Part shown: piece after piece, positions 1 through 9,154 of the stretch
Numbering within the stretch: the stretch's first letter is position 1
Layout: every line of letters starts with the position of its first letter
Source of the DNA: Asaia bogorensis
GTDB taxonomy: Bacteria > Pseudomonadota > Alphaproteobacteria > CACIAM-22H2
Length of the DNA: 64,000 nucleotides
Reading direction: 5' to 3'
Assembly: GCA_945901855.1 (NCBI GenBank)
Contig: CAMDLT010000011.1
Span: 1-64,000 of the forward strand
The notes under the pieces: model-generated
What the model was told of the DNA's origin: nothing
The model's input: the letters and a program-made list of their open reading frames with translations, nothing else
Databases searched by the model: none
Program-made: the position numbers and the translations under genes

Positions 1-80
1 AGCTCGCCGGCTTTCCCGCCGGCCGCGTGCAGCTTCAGGATCTCGATTATCTTCTCTTCCGTGAACCGGCTCTTCTTCAT
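1..80 (-). CDS. IS3-family transposase OrfA, N-terminal fragment (continues off window edge)
   Basis: Reverse complement reads MKKSRFTEEKIIEILKLHAAGGKAGEL, typical N-terminus of IS3-family OrfA. Confidence 0.8.
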   Translation of the reverse strand, partial: MKKSRFTEEKIIEILKLHAAGGKAGE

Positions 81-132
81 CGTCCGCTCCTCTCTTTGGG
101 CGGACTCTACACTTCTCAGTGGGCGGGTTTCA
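1..132 (-). mobile_element. End of an IS3-family insertion sequence
   Basis: OrfA start plus terminal sequence TGAAACCCGCCCACTGAGAAG (reverse complement of 112-132), beginning with TG as IS3-family ends do. Confidence 0.7.
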
Positions 133-137
133 CGGGC

Positions 138-731
138 TCAGGCCACCGGGAAAGAAAGGCTAGAAGAAATTTGTAACTCAATTGAAGACGTCCGCTCATC
201 CAAGCCAAATTTACCGACTTGATGGTTTCCAATGAATTCCCAATAACTCGCGGAAGCCAGATCGCGTTGTAAAAATGTCAGACCATGTAGAGGCCGATTC
301 AGTAGATATTTTTCGTTCGTTCCATAGAAACGCTCGATAATCCCTCTCGCCGCGCCAACAGTAGGCGTCAATCTAAAATCATCAATTTGTGCACCATGAG
401 GCAAGAGACCTTCGTATCGGCCGTTAAGAAAGGCACCGCTATCGAAGGGGTAAACCCGATCTATTGGCTTGATAAATTCTGGGCGAACGACAAAGCAAAC
501 TGGCAGATTCTGCAATGAACTCGACGGACCGCCTACAACATTCAGTTTATAAGCTGGCCTGCCGAGAAAAACATAGGTTAACTCCTTCTTGAAGTCCCTA
601 CAAATCTGCGGCTTGAGGACACCCGAATCTAGTATTGCGTCAAACACAAAAACCGAGGTTACGTGCGTCCCGGGCAGCTCGCAGAGCGTTTTCCCGAGAT
701 CACCGCAGTATTTTTCGAGGCGTGATATCAT
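138..731 (-). CDS. Uncharacterised 197-aa protein with GRPAY and PFDSGAF motifs; possibly C-terminally truncated next to the IS end
   Basis: Intact ORF MISRLEKYCGDLGKTLCEL...; AT-richer than the rest of the window. Confidence 0.6.
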   Translation of the reverse strand: MISRLEKYCGDLGKTLCELPGTHVTSVFVFDAILDSGVLKPQICRDFKKELTYVFLGRPAYKLNVVGGPSSSLQNLPVCFVVRPEFIKPIDRVYPFDSGAFLNGRYEGLLPHGAQIDDFRLTPTVGAARGIIERFYGTNEKYLLNRPLHGLTFLQRDLASASYWEFIGNHQVGKFGLDERTSSIELQISSSLSFPVA

Positions 732-810
732 AAGCTTTCAGATTGTTTTTTTTTAGATTATCCGATTTATAATGATGAGGCTTTACCAGCTTTCGTCAAC
801 ATTTTTTTGA

Positions 811-1011
811 TTCATCATCTCGGTCGCGTCGGTGATCATCTTCACGGGCTTGACCGCGTGGGACACGCAGCGCTTGAAGGACACGTACGGCGAAACCTAC
901 GGCACCGAAATGCAGGACAAGGTCGCGCTGATGGGCGCTCTGTCGCTGTATCTGAACTTCGTCAACATGTTCCAGGCGATCGTCTCGCTGATCGGCCAGA
1001 AGAACGAGTAG
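811..1011 (+). pseudogene. 3' remnant of a Bax inhibitor-1 (YbhL/YccA-type) family gene
   Basis: Frame reads FIISVASVIIFTGLTAWDTQRLKDTYGETYGTEMQDKVALMGALSLYLNFVNMFQAIVSLIGQKNE*, BI-1 C-terminus; a TGA stop lies just upstream and there is no N-terminal half. Confidence 0.75.
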
Positions 1012-1040
1012 TCGAAACTGCCCTCGGGCAGAACGGCAAA

Positions 1041-1073
1041 ACCCCGGCCGGCGAAAGCGCGCCGGGGTTTTTT
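1041..1073 (+). terminator. Rho-independent terminator after the BI-1 remnant
   Basis: ACCCCGGC...GCCGGGG stem followed by TTTTTT. Confidence 0.75.
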
Positions 1074-1099
1074 GTTGCCCGCCATGAGCCGGCTGGCGC

Positions 1100-2425
1100 T
1101 TACCAGCCGATCGCCTTCGGCAGCCACAGGGCCAGCGCCGGGAACTGGAACACCAGCACGAGCGCTAAAAGTTGAAGGCCGATAAAGGTCCAAACGCCCC
1201 GATAGATGTCGCCCGTGGCGATTTCGGGCGGCGCCACGCCGCGCAGGAAGAACAGCGCCCAGCCGAAGGGCGGCGTGAGGAAGCTCGTCTGCAGATTGAT
1301 GCAGATGAGCGTCGCGAGCCACACCAGATTGACGCCCGCATCGATGAAAATCGGCAAGAACAGCGGCACCGCGATGTAGCTGATCTCAATCCACTCGATG
1401 AAAAAACCGAGCACAAAAATGATCGCCATCATGAACCAAATGTCGGCGCCAACGCCGCCGGGCAGCAGCGCAAACAGGTCGTGGACAAGTTTTTCGCCCT
1501 GCAAACCGCGGAAAGCGAGCGCAAAAACCTGCGCGCACATCAAGATGAACATCATCATGGCCGAGATTTTGGTCGTGGTAAAAACCGTCTCGCGCAGCAC
1601 GGCAAACGAAAAGCGCCGCCCGAGCGCGGTGACCAGAATGGCGCCAAGCGCCCCCATCGACGCCGCTTCCGTGGGCGCCGCAATGCCGCCGATGATCGAG
1701 CCCAGCACCGCCACCACCAGGCCGACCGGCGGCAGCACCACCTTCAATAGCTTGAGCCACAGCTCGGCGCGCGGCAGCGCGTCGCGCTCTTCTTGCGGCA
1801 CGGGCGGCACCATGTCGGGCCGCAGCATGCCGAGCACCAGAATGTAGATGCAGTAGATCGCGGCCAGCATCAGGCCCGGAATCACGGCGGCCGCAAACAG
1901 CGTGCCGACCGATTCGTTCATGATGTCGGCCAGCAGAATCAAGATGAGCGACGGCGGAATGATCTGCCCGAGCGTGCCCGACGCGCAGATGACGCCGCAG
2001 GCGAGCCCCTTGTCGTAGCCGCGGCGCAGCAGCGTGGGCAGCGTCAGCAGCCCGAGCGTCACGACCGTCGCGCCGACGATGCCCGTGGTCGCCCCCATCA
2101 AAACGCCGACCGCCACGATGCCGATGCCAAGTCCGCCGCGCAGACTGCCCGCAAGATGGCCCACGACCTCCATTAGATCCTCGGCCAGACGCGATTTTTC
2201 CAGCATCACGCCCATGAACACGAACAGCGGAATCGCCAGCAGCGAATAGTTGGTGATGACGCCGTAGAGGCGATGCGGCAGCAGATTGAACAGCAACGGG
2301 CCGAAGCCGAGCCAGCCGAACACGAAGCCCGACACGGCCAAGGTGAGGCCGACCGGAATGCCGATCATCAGCAAGCCGAAAAACGCCACGAGCATGGCGA
2401 TCGCGTAGATTTCTGTCAGCGGCAT
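1100..2425 (-). CDS. dctM: TRAP transporter large permease (DctM)
   Basis: MPLTEIYAIAMLVAFFGLLMIGIPVGLTLAVSG...; hydrophobic multi-pass DctM-like sequence; internal ATG chosen over long upstream extension. Confidence 0.88.
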   Translation of the reverse strand: MPLTEIYAIAMLVAFFGLLMIGIPVGLTLAVSGFVFGWLGFGPLLFNLLPHRLYGVITNYSLLAIPLFVFMGVMLEKSRLAEDLMEVVGHLAGSLRGGLGIGIVAVGVLMGATTGIVGATVVTLGLLTLPTLLRRGYDKGLACGVICASGTLGQIIPPSLILILLADIMNESVGTLFAAAVIPGLMLAAIYCIYILVLGMLRPDMVPPVPQEERDALPRAELWLKLLKVVLPPVGLVVAVLGSIIGGIAAPTEAASMGALGAILVTALGRRFSFAVLRETVFTTTKISAMMMFILMCAQVFALAFRGLQGEKLVHDLFALLPGGVGADIWFMMAIIFVLGFFIEWIEISYIAVPLFLPIFIDAGVNLVWLATLICINLQTSFLTPPFGWALFFLRGVAPPEIATGDIYRGVWTFIGLQLLALVLVFQFPALALWLPKAIGW

Positions 2426-2432
2426 GGGAATC

Positions 2433-2927
2433 CTAGGGGCGGCGAAGCTGGACCGCGTAGCGCAACGCCAGCGAAAAATACTGCAGCAGCAAAACTGCAA
2501 AGCCGATCGGGATCATCGCCTTCAAGGCCCAGCGAAAAGGAATGCCGCCCGGATTGGCAGACGCTTCCGACTGGCCGAACGATTGCGCGACATAGCCCCA
2601 CGAGAGCCAGATGACGGCAACGCACACCAGCAAGCCAAGACCGGCCGAAACGATTTCGACGAACAGCTTGGTGCGCGGCGAGAAGTCCGCAAACAGCACG
2701 TCGACGCGCACATGTTCGCCGTGCGCCAACGCATAGGACATGCCGAACAGGCAGATCGGCGCCATCAAATGCCATTCGAGTTCCTGCGCCCAGACCGAGC
2801 CCGCGCTGAAGCCGTAGCGCAGCAGCACGTTGCCCGCCATCACGCAGACCAGCACGAACGTCGTCCAGGCCGACGCCCGCCCGATCGTCTCGACCAGACG
2901 GTCGAGCGACCGGACGAGGCGCGGCAT
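2433..2927 (-). CDS. dctQ: TRAP transporter small permease (DctQ)
   Basis: MPRLVRSLDRLVETIGRASAWTTFVLVCVMAGNVLLRYGF...; position between DctP and DctM. Confidence 0.85.
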   Translation of the reverse strand: MPRLVRSLDRLVETIGRASAWTTFVLVCVMAGNVLLRYGFSAGSVWAQELEWHLMAPICLFGMSYALAHGEHVRVDVLFADFSPRTKLFVEIVSAGLGLLVCVAVIWLSWGYVAQSFGQSEASANPGGIPFRWALKAMIPIGFAVLLLQYFSLALRYAVQLRRP

Positions 2928-2950
2928 GCCTTGCGTTTGTTCGGCGAGGA

Positions 2951-4042
2951 TCAAGATTTGGTCCGGATCTTCGCGTGGTAAACCGACTCGCTGTAACCCG
3001 CCCACGAATCGTATTTCGATTTGTAGGCCATGTACGAGTCGTGCACGCGCTTGACGAGCGGGTCGCGCGCGACGGCTTCTTCCAGGATGCGGTCGTTGGC
3101 GCTGCGCAGCGCGTCGACGATCGGATCGGGCAGCGGCGATGCGATGACGCCCTGGTTTTTGATCAGGTCTTCCATCGCTTCGGCATTGTTTTTCTGGCAC
3201 CACGCTTCGGAAATCACGTTGCACGCCGCCGTCGCGTTTTCGACGATGGCTTTGAGGTCGGCGGGCAAGCGCGCCCACGCGGCCTTGTTGACGATCAGTT
3301 CGGATGCCGTTGCCGTCTCGTGCCAGCCGGTCGTGTAATAGTATTTGGCCGCACGCTGCAATCCCAGCTGCCGGTCGAGGAACGGGCCGACAAACTCGGC
3401 CGCGTCGATCACGCCGCGTTCGAGCGCGGGGAAGATTTCGCCGCCGGGCAGCAGGCGCACATCCACGCCCAAGGCCTGGTAAGCGCGCCCCGCGAGACCC
3501 GGAATGCGCATCTTGAGACCGCGAAGATCCTCGACGCGCTCGATCGGCTTCTTGAACCAGCCCGTCATCTGCACGCCGGTATTGCCGCACAGGAAGGGGA
3601 CCAGATTGAAGCGGTCATAGACCTCGCGCCACAGCGCCAAGCCGCCGCCGTCATACATCCAGCCGTTCAGCCCCTGGAAATTGAGGCCGAAGGGAACGGC
3701 GGTGAAATATTGTGCAGCGAAGCTCTTGCCCGTCCAAAAATAGGCATTCGCGTAATTCATTTCGACGATGCCCTGCGAGACGGCATCGAACCCTTCGCCG
3801 GCCGGCACGAGTTCGCCTGCGCCAAAGAACTGGATGCGGATGCGCCCGTTCGACATGGCTTGGATGCGCTCGATCAGGTCCTTGGCCGAGCCGGGCCCAG
3901 TCGAATAGAAGGCGGCGTTGGGGCCATAGAAACTCGTCATGCGCCAGTTGAACGTAGTCTGCGCGGTGACGACAGCGGGTGCCGCAAGTCCGGCACCGAC
4001 TGCACCCAAGGCCGCACCGGACATAAAGCGACGGCGTATCAT
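2951..4042 (-). CDS. dctP: TRAP transporter substrate-binding protein (DctP)
   Basis: MIRRRFMSGAALGAVGAGLAAPAVVTAQTTFNWRMTSFYGPNAAFYSTG...; Tat/Sec signal and DctP-like body. Confidence 0.88.
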   Translation of the reverse strand: MIRRRFMSGAALGAVGAGLAAPAVVTAQTTFNWRMTSFYGPNAAFYSTGPGSAKDLIERIQAMSNGRIRIQFFGAGELVPAGEGFDAVSQGIVEMNYANAYFWTGKSFAAQYFTAVPFGLNFQGLNGWMYDGGGLALWREVYDRFNLVPFLCGNTGVQMTGWFKKPIERVEDLRGLKMRIPGLAGRAYQALGVDVRLLPGGEIFPALERGVIDAAEFVGPFLDRQLGLQRAAKYYYTTGWHETATASELIVNKAAWARLPADLKAIVENATAACNVISEAWCQKNNAEAMEDLIKNQGVIASPLPDPIVDALRSANDRILEEAVARDPLVKRVHDSYMAYKSKYDSWAGYSESVYHAKIRTKS

Positions 4043-4142
4043 GTATGGCTCCTCGATCGTCGACAAAAGGGATCCTTCCGTTCGGAAGGCGGGGGAGCCC
4101 CTCTCTCAGCAATCGATATGCCAAACCCGATCGACCGCCTTG

Positions 4143-4898
4143 CTAGATGCAGCGGCCGCCATCGACCTCAAGCGCCACGCCCGTGATGAATTCGGCTTCG
4201 TCCGAGCACAAATAAAGAGCGGCGTTCGCGATATCGAGCGGCGTGGACAGCCGCCCGAGCGGGATCGACGCCTTGAACTGGGCGCGTTTTTCGGGCGTAT
4301 CCGCGCCCATGAACGTCGCCAGCAGCGACGTTTCGCCCGCCACCGGGCACAGGCAATTGACGCGGATTTTTTCGGGCGCCAATTCGACCGCCATGCCCTT
4401 GGTGATCGTGATCGCGGCCCCCTTGGAGCCGTTGTACCAAACCAAGCCCGGACGCGGGCGCAAGCCCGCCGTCGAGGCGGTGTTCAAAATCACGCCCCCG
4501 CCTTGGCGGCGGAACACCGGCACCGCCGCGTGCGCCGCCAAGAAAATCGATTTGACGTTGACGGCGTAGACGCGCTCGAACATCGCTTCGTCGACCGCCA
4601 GCATCGGCCCGTTGACATGGCTGATGCCGGCATTGTTGACCAGAATGTCGAGCCGACCGAATTTCTCGACGGTGGCTTCGACCATCCGGTCGACGTCGGC
4701 CGCCTTGGCGACATCGACCGCCATCGCCTGCGCGCGGCCGCCCGACGCCAGGATCGCCGCGACCACGCGCGCGGCCGCTTTGGCGTCGATATCGGCCACA
4801 ACGACGCTGGCGCCTTCTTGCGCAAAGCGCAGCGCAATGCCCTCCCCAAAGCCAGAGCCGCCGCCCGTCACGATCGAAATTTTATTGGCCAAGCGCAT
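4143..4898 (-). CDS. SDR family oxidoreductase
   Basis: MRLANKISIVTGGGSGFGEGIA...NNAG...YNGSKGA; Rossmann GxxxGxG and YxxxK. Confidence 0.92.
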   Translation of the reverse strand: MRLANKISIVTGGGSGFGEGIALRFAQEGASVVVADIDAKAAARVVAAILASGGRAQAMAVDVAKAADVDRMVEATVEKFGRLDILVNNAGISHVNGPMLAVDEAMFERVYAVNVKSIFLAAHAAVPVFRRQGGGVILNTASTAGLRPRPGLVWYNGSKGAAITITKGMAVELAPEKIRVNCLCPVAGETSLLATFMGADTPEKRAQFKASIPLGRLSTPLDIANAALYLCSDEAEFITGVALEVDGGRCI

Positions 4899-4975
4899 TT
4901 TTTGTTTCCTCCCCGAAGCCGACTGTTGGATGCGACTGTAGCGGGGCCGCAGGCTTTTGCGCTAGCGTCGCCGAC

Positions 4976-6463
4976 ATGCCCACAATGCCCGCGATGCCCG
5001 TCCATTACTGGCTCTATGCCGCCGCACTTGTGGCGCTGGTCGTTTGGTTTGGCTTGCGCGGCATGCGCTCGACCGACACGGCCGCGCGGCGCCTGACCTG
5101 GGTCGGCGGCGTTCTGATCGCCTCGACCGCATTGTGGCTTGGCCTGCCCGCGATCGCGGCATGGATCGGCCTGCCGGTGGTGAGCGGCTTGCTGAGCGAT
5201 GCTGCGCGGCTGTTCGGCGTCGTGTGGTGGCTTGTTTTTGCCTTCTTCGCGATCGTGGTGCTCGAACGTTTTGTGTGGCGAGCGCTCGACCGGCGCGAAA
5301 TCGGCGTGCCCAAACTGCTGAAAGACGTCGTGCGCGCCCTGGTGCTGGTCGTCGCCATGTTCGGCGTCGTGTCGGCCGCGTTCGACCAGTCTTTCACGGG
5401 CGTGCTGGCGGCCTCGGGCGTTTTGGCGGTCGTCATCGGCTTTGCCATGCAATCGACCTTGGCCGATCTTTTCAGCGGCATCGCGCTCAATCTTGAGCGG
5501 CCCTACAAGGTCGGCGACTGGGTGCGCGTCGACGGCGTGCTGGCGGGCCAGGTCGTCGAGATCAACTGGCGAGCGACGCGGCTGCGCTCGGCCGAGGGCA
5601 ACACGGTCGTGATGCCCAACTCGAAACTGGCCGCCGCCCAGATCGTCAATTACGACCTTTCCGTGTCGCGCTACCGCGCCGTCCTCGCGGTGCCGCTCGA
5701 CGCGCGCATCCCGCCGGGTCTCGCCAAGGAAGCGCTGGCCGCCGCCGCCCTCAAATCGATGCGCGTCTGCCTCGAACCGCCGCCGGCCGTCTCGACCCAG
5801 GAAATCCGCGACGCGTCGATCGTCTACGAGGTCGCGTACTGGGTCGACACGTTCGACGACGACGCCCGCGTCCGCGACGAGGTCGCGACGTCGATCTGGT
5901 ACGCGCTCGATGCTGCCGGCATTGCCCTTGGCCAGCCGCGCGACACCGAGCGCCCGATGGCCGAGCGCGTGCTCGACCATGTCGATCTGTTCCGCGACCT
6001 GGACCAAGAATTGCGCGCGCGTCTGGCGGCCGCGGCCCGTATCGCGACGTTCCATGCGCGCGACGAGGTCGTGCGCCTGGGCGATACCGGCGGCTCGATG
6101 TTCGTCGTGGCGCGCGGCGTGTTCGAGGTGAGCCTGGAAACCGACGGGCGGCGCGTGCCCGTCGCGCGCCTGGGCACGGGCGATTTTTTCGGCGAAATGT
6201 CGCTGCTGACGGGCAGCCCGCGCAGCGCCCACGTGACGGCCCTGTGCGATACCAGCGCGCTCGAATTCGACAAGGCCGCCCTCGCCCCGCTGCTGCAAGC
6301 CCATCCCGAGCTTGCCACGAAGCTTGGCGACGTCGTGCTCGACCGCAAACTTGCCAACGACGCGACATTGCGTGCGCTGCCGCCGCTGGAGCGCCGCCAA
6401 GCGACCCGCAACCAAGCGGCCGCCTTGCTCGCCAATATTCGCAGCTTCTTTTCGCTCGATTGA
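4976..6463 (+). CDS. MscS-family mechanosensitive channel with C-terminal cyclic-nucleotide-binding domain
   Basis: MscS core (GFAMQSTLADLFSGIALNLERPYKVGDWV) followed by CRP-like cNMP domain (LGTGDFFGEMSLLTGSPRSAHVTA). Confidence 0.88.
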   Translation: MPTMPAMPVHYWLYAAALVALVVWFGLRGMRSTDTAARRLTWVGGVLIASTALWLGLPAIAAWIGLPVVSGLLSDAARLFGVVWWLVFAFFAIVVLERFVWRALDRREIGVPKLLKDVVRALVLVVAMFGVVSAAFDQSFTGVLAASGVLAVVIGFAMQSTLADLFSGIALNLERPYKVGDWVRVDGVLAGQVVEINWRATRLRSAEGNTVVMPNSKLAAAQIVNYDLSVSRYRAVLAVPLDARIPPGLAKEALAAAALKSMRVCLEPPPAVSTQEIRDASIVYEVAYWVDTFDDDARVRDEVATSIWYALDAAGIALGQPRDTERPMAERVLDHVDLFRDLDQELRARLAAAARIATFHARDEVVRLGDTGGSMFVVARGVFEVSLETDGRRVPVARLGTGDFFGEMSLLTGSPRSAHVTALCDTSALEFDKAALAPLLQAHPELATKLGDVVLDRKLANDATLRALPPLERRQATRNQAAALLANIRSFFSLD

Positions 6464-6517
6464 CCGCTTGCGGGCACTTGGCCACTCTGGAGGCCAACCC
6501 AGTTCCCGAGTCGCCCC

Positions 6518-7762
6518 ATGCACCCGATCTATTTCGACGAACTTGAAACGCGCGACCCGGCCTTTCGCGAGGCCCGGCAGTTCGACGAATTGCGCGTCCA
6601 AATCGAACACGCCAAGGCCAAAGCGCCCTATTTTGCGCGAACGCTTGCCGGCATCGATCCGGGCGCCGTGCTGGGCCGGGCAGCACTCGCCAAATTGCCG
6701 GTCGTGCGCAAAAGCGAGCTGGTCGAGCTGCAAAAGCACCGCGTCGAGGCGCGCGACCCGTTTGGCGGCCTGACGGGCGAAAAAACCGGTCGGCTGGGGC
6801 GGATCTACATGTCGCCGGGGCCGATCTACGACCCCGAAGCGATGCGCCCCGACTATTGGCGCATGGCGCGCGCCTTGTGGGCGGCCGGGTTCCGGCGCGG
6901 CCAGATCGTCCATAACAGCTTCAGCTACCATCTGACGCCGGCGGGTTCGATGATGGATATGGGCGCGCACGCGATCGGCTGCGCAGTAGTGCCCGCTGGC
7001 GTTGGCAACACCGAGCTGCAAGTGCGCGCGATCGCCGATATTCGTCCAGACGGCTATGCTGGAACGCCGTCGTTCCTGAAAATCCTGGTCGAAAAAGCCA
7101 AAGAGCTTGGCGCGGATATCGCAAGCCTCAAGCTTGCTTTGGTTTCGGGCGAGGCCGTGCCCAAGGCGCTACGCGGCGAAATGGCCGCGCACGGCATCGA
7201 TTTGTGCCAATGCTATGCGAGCGCGGATCTGGGGCTCATCGGCTACGAAACCGTGCCCGACGAAGGGCTCATTCTCGACGAGTGGCTGATCGTCGAGATC
7301 GTGCGCCCCGGCACGGGCGAACCGGTCGCCGACGGCGAGGTCGGCGAAGTGGTCGTCACCACGCTCAACCCCGACTATCCGCTGATCCGGTTCGCGACGG
7401 GCGATCTTTCCATGTTCGTGCCGGGCCAATCGGGCTGCGGGCGCACGGGACAGCGCTTGCGCGGCTGGATGGGGCGCGCCGACCAGACGACCAAAGTGAA
7501 GGGCATGTTCGTGCATCCGGGCCAGGTGGCGGATGCCGCCAAGCGCTGCGGCATCGCCAAATTCCGCCTGGTCGTGACGCGCGATGCCGACGCCGATTCG
7601 ATGGCGCTGCATGTCGAGGCGGCCGAAGACAAAGCGCTCGCCGCCAAACTTGGCGACGCGTTGCAGGCGGCCACCAAGCTCAAAGGAACGATCGCGTTCG
7701 CGGCCCCCGGCAGCCTTCCCAATGACGGCAAGGTGATCGAGGACAAGCGCACATACGATTGA
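6518..7762 (+). CDS. Phenylacetate-CoA ligase-like AMP-binding enzyme
   Basis: MHPIYFDELETRDPAFREARQFDELR...; PaaK-like organisation (YASADLGLIGYET, RFATGDLS, GRADQTTKVKGMFV). Confidence 0.85.
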   Translation: MHPIYFDELETRDPAFREARQFDELRVQIEHAKAKAPYFARTLAGIDPGAVLGRAALAKLPVVRKSELVELQKHRVEARDPFGGLTGEKTGRLGRIYMSPGPIYDPEAMRPDYWRMARALWAAGFRRGQIVHNSFSYHLTPAGSMMDMGAHAIGCAVVPAGVGNTELQVRAIADIRPDGYAGTPSFLKILVEKAKELGADIASLKLALVSGEAVPKALRGEMAAHGIDLCQCYASADLGLIGYETVPDEGLILDEWLIVEIVRPGTGEPVADGEVGEVVVTTLNPDYPLIRFATGDLSMFVPGQSGCGRTGQRLRGWMGRADQTTKVKGMFVHPGQVADAAKRCGIAKFRLVVTRDADADSMALHVEAAEDKALAAKLGDALQAATKLKGTIAFAAPGSLPNDGKVIEDKRTYD

Positions 7763-7791
7763 GTTCCAGGCGAACTCAAGGCCCGGAAAGT

Positions 7792-8130
7792 TCAGCCGGG
7801 CGCGGTTCCGTTGGCCAAAAACAGCTTCAGCAAAGCTTCGGTCTCGGTTTCGGGCGGCGTGCGCAGCTCCCACGTGCCGGCAACATCGCCGCCGTCGGCG
7901 CGCACGACCTTGCCGCGTCCGCGCACTTCGACCGAACCGATATCCGAGCGAATCCCGAGCACCAGATCGAATTCCGCGCCGATCGGGGACCAGGCTTTGG
8001 GCGCGCGCACGCGCCAGCCATTGCGGCTCCAATCGACGATCGCATGGCCGTCGCCATCGACCAGCAGCGTGCCGCGCAGCACGCCCGCGCGCGATTGTTT
8101 GCGTTTTTCGTCGTGCGGTCGGTCGGTCAT
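7792..8130 (-). CDS. PilZ domain-like protein
   Basis: MTDRPHDEKRKQSRAGVLRGTLLVDGDGHAIVDWSRNGWRVRAPKAW...; RxxxR and DWSxxGxR motifs. Confidence 0.65.
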   Translation of the reverse strand: MTDRPHDEKRKQSRAGVLRGTLLVDGDGHAIVDWSRNGWRVRAPKAWSPIGAEFDLVLGIRSDIGSVEVRGRGKVVRADGGDVAGTWELRTPPETETEALLKLFLANGTAPG

Positions 8131-8165
8131 GGCTGCGGCTTCCGGCGTAAAAGAATCGAAGGGCG

Positions 8166-9140
8166 CTATTTCTGCCGGAAAGCGTAAGTCGCGTCCAGCC
8201 GTTCGCGCAAATAATCGGCCCCGTTCGTCGGCGGATACAGAACCGGCCGCCCCGGCCCCGTGCAGCTGGACAGGCACGCAACCGGCGCGTCGCCGTTGGG
8301 ATCCAGGAAAAACGGGATCGACCAGCGCCGCCGACCCGAGCGATTGACGACACGATGCGGCGTCGAGACATAGACATCGTTCGACCAGCGCATCAGACAA
8401 TCGCCGATATTGCAAACGAACGTGCCCGCAATCGGCGGCGCGTCGATCCATGCCCCGTCGCGCGTTTGCACCTCCAGCCCGCCGACCTCGTCCTGCCACA
8501 GCACGGTCACGTTGCCATAGTCGGTGTGCGGGGCGGCGCCGTACTGGTCCTGCACGAACGCGCCCGGATGCGGCGGGTAGTGCAGCAAGCGCAGGGTGGC
8601 GAGCGGCTTGTCGATCAGATTTTCAAAGAACGTTTCGGGCATACCGAGATCGTGCGCGAATGCGCGATGCAGATCTTGGCACAGCGCCAGCATCGCGTCG
8701 AAATACGCGCGCATCGCGGGCTTGAACGCCCCCGACGGATCGCAAGGCCATTGGTTGGGGCCGCAAAACGCTTTGCCCGCCAGAAGATCGGGATCGTCGG
8801 CGGCAAGCTCGCGCCCGATATTGAAACCTTCTTTGAGATCGCCCTTGCGCGTGGGATCGAGCTTTTCGCTCTCGAACGGCACGTAGCCGCGATTGTGGCG
8901 CGAGTTTTCGATCGACACCGTGCGTTTCTCGGCGTCGGGCCGCTCGAAAAACCCCTCTGCTGCGGTTCGCACGCGCGCCAGCAACGCATCGTCGATGCGG
9001 TGATTGGCGATATAAAAGAACCCGACCCCGCGACACGCAGCACCGATCTTGGCGGCGACGTCGGCTGTGCCCGAGCGGTCGCGCCGGTCTTTATCGCGCA
9101 GGCGGGAGATATCGATAACAGGGATTTGGGGGGCTGGCAT
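8166..9140 (-). CDS. 2OG-Fe(II) oxygenase, isopenicillin N synthase-like
   Basis: MPAPQIPVIDISRLRDKD...; HTDYGNVTVLWQDEVGGLEVQ and STPHRVVNRSGRRRWSIPFFLDPN. Confidence 0.9.
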   Translation of the reverse strand: MPAPQIPVIDISRLRDKDRRDRSGTADVAAKIGAACRGVGFFYIANHRIDDALLARVRTAAEGFFERPDAEKRTVSIENSRHNRGYVPFESEKLDPTRKGDLKEGFNIGRELAADDPDLLAGKAFCGPNQWPCDPSGAFKPAMRAYFDAMLALCQDLHRAFAHDLGMPETFFENLIDKPLATLRLLHYPPHPGAFVQDQYGAAPHTDYGNVTVLWQDEVGGLEVQTRDGAWIDAPPIAGTFVCNIGDCLMRWSNDVYVSTPHRVVNRSGRRRWSIPFFLDPNGDAPVACLSSCTGPGRPVLYPPTNGADYLRERLDATYAFRQK

Positions 9141-9154
9141 CGGCGCTTCGTTTT

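Noticed and set aside
4868-7021. 717-aa minus-strand ORF opposite the MscS-cNMP and PaaK-like genes
   Set aside because: Arg/Gly/His-rich antisense artefact of high-GC coding DNA; the plus-strand proteins have clear domain motifs.
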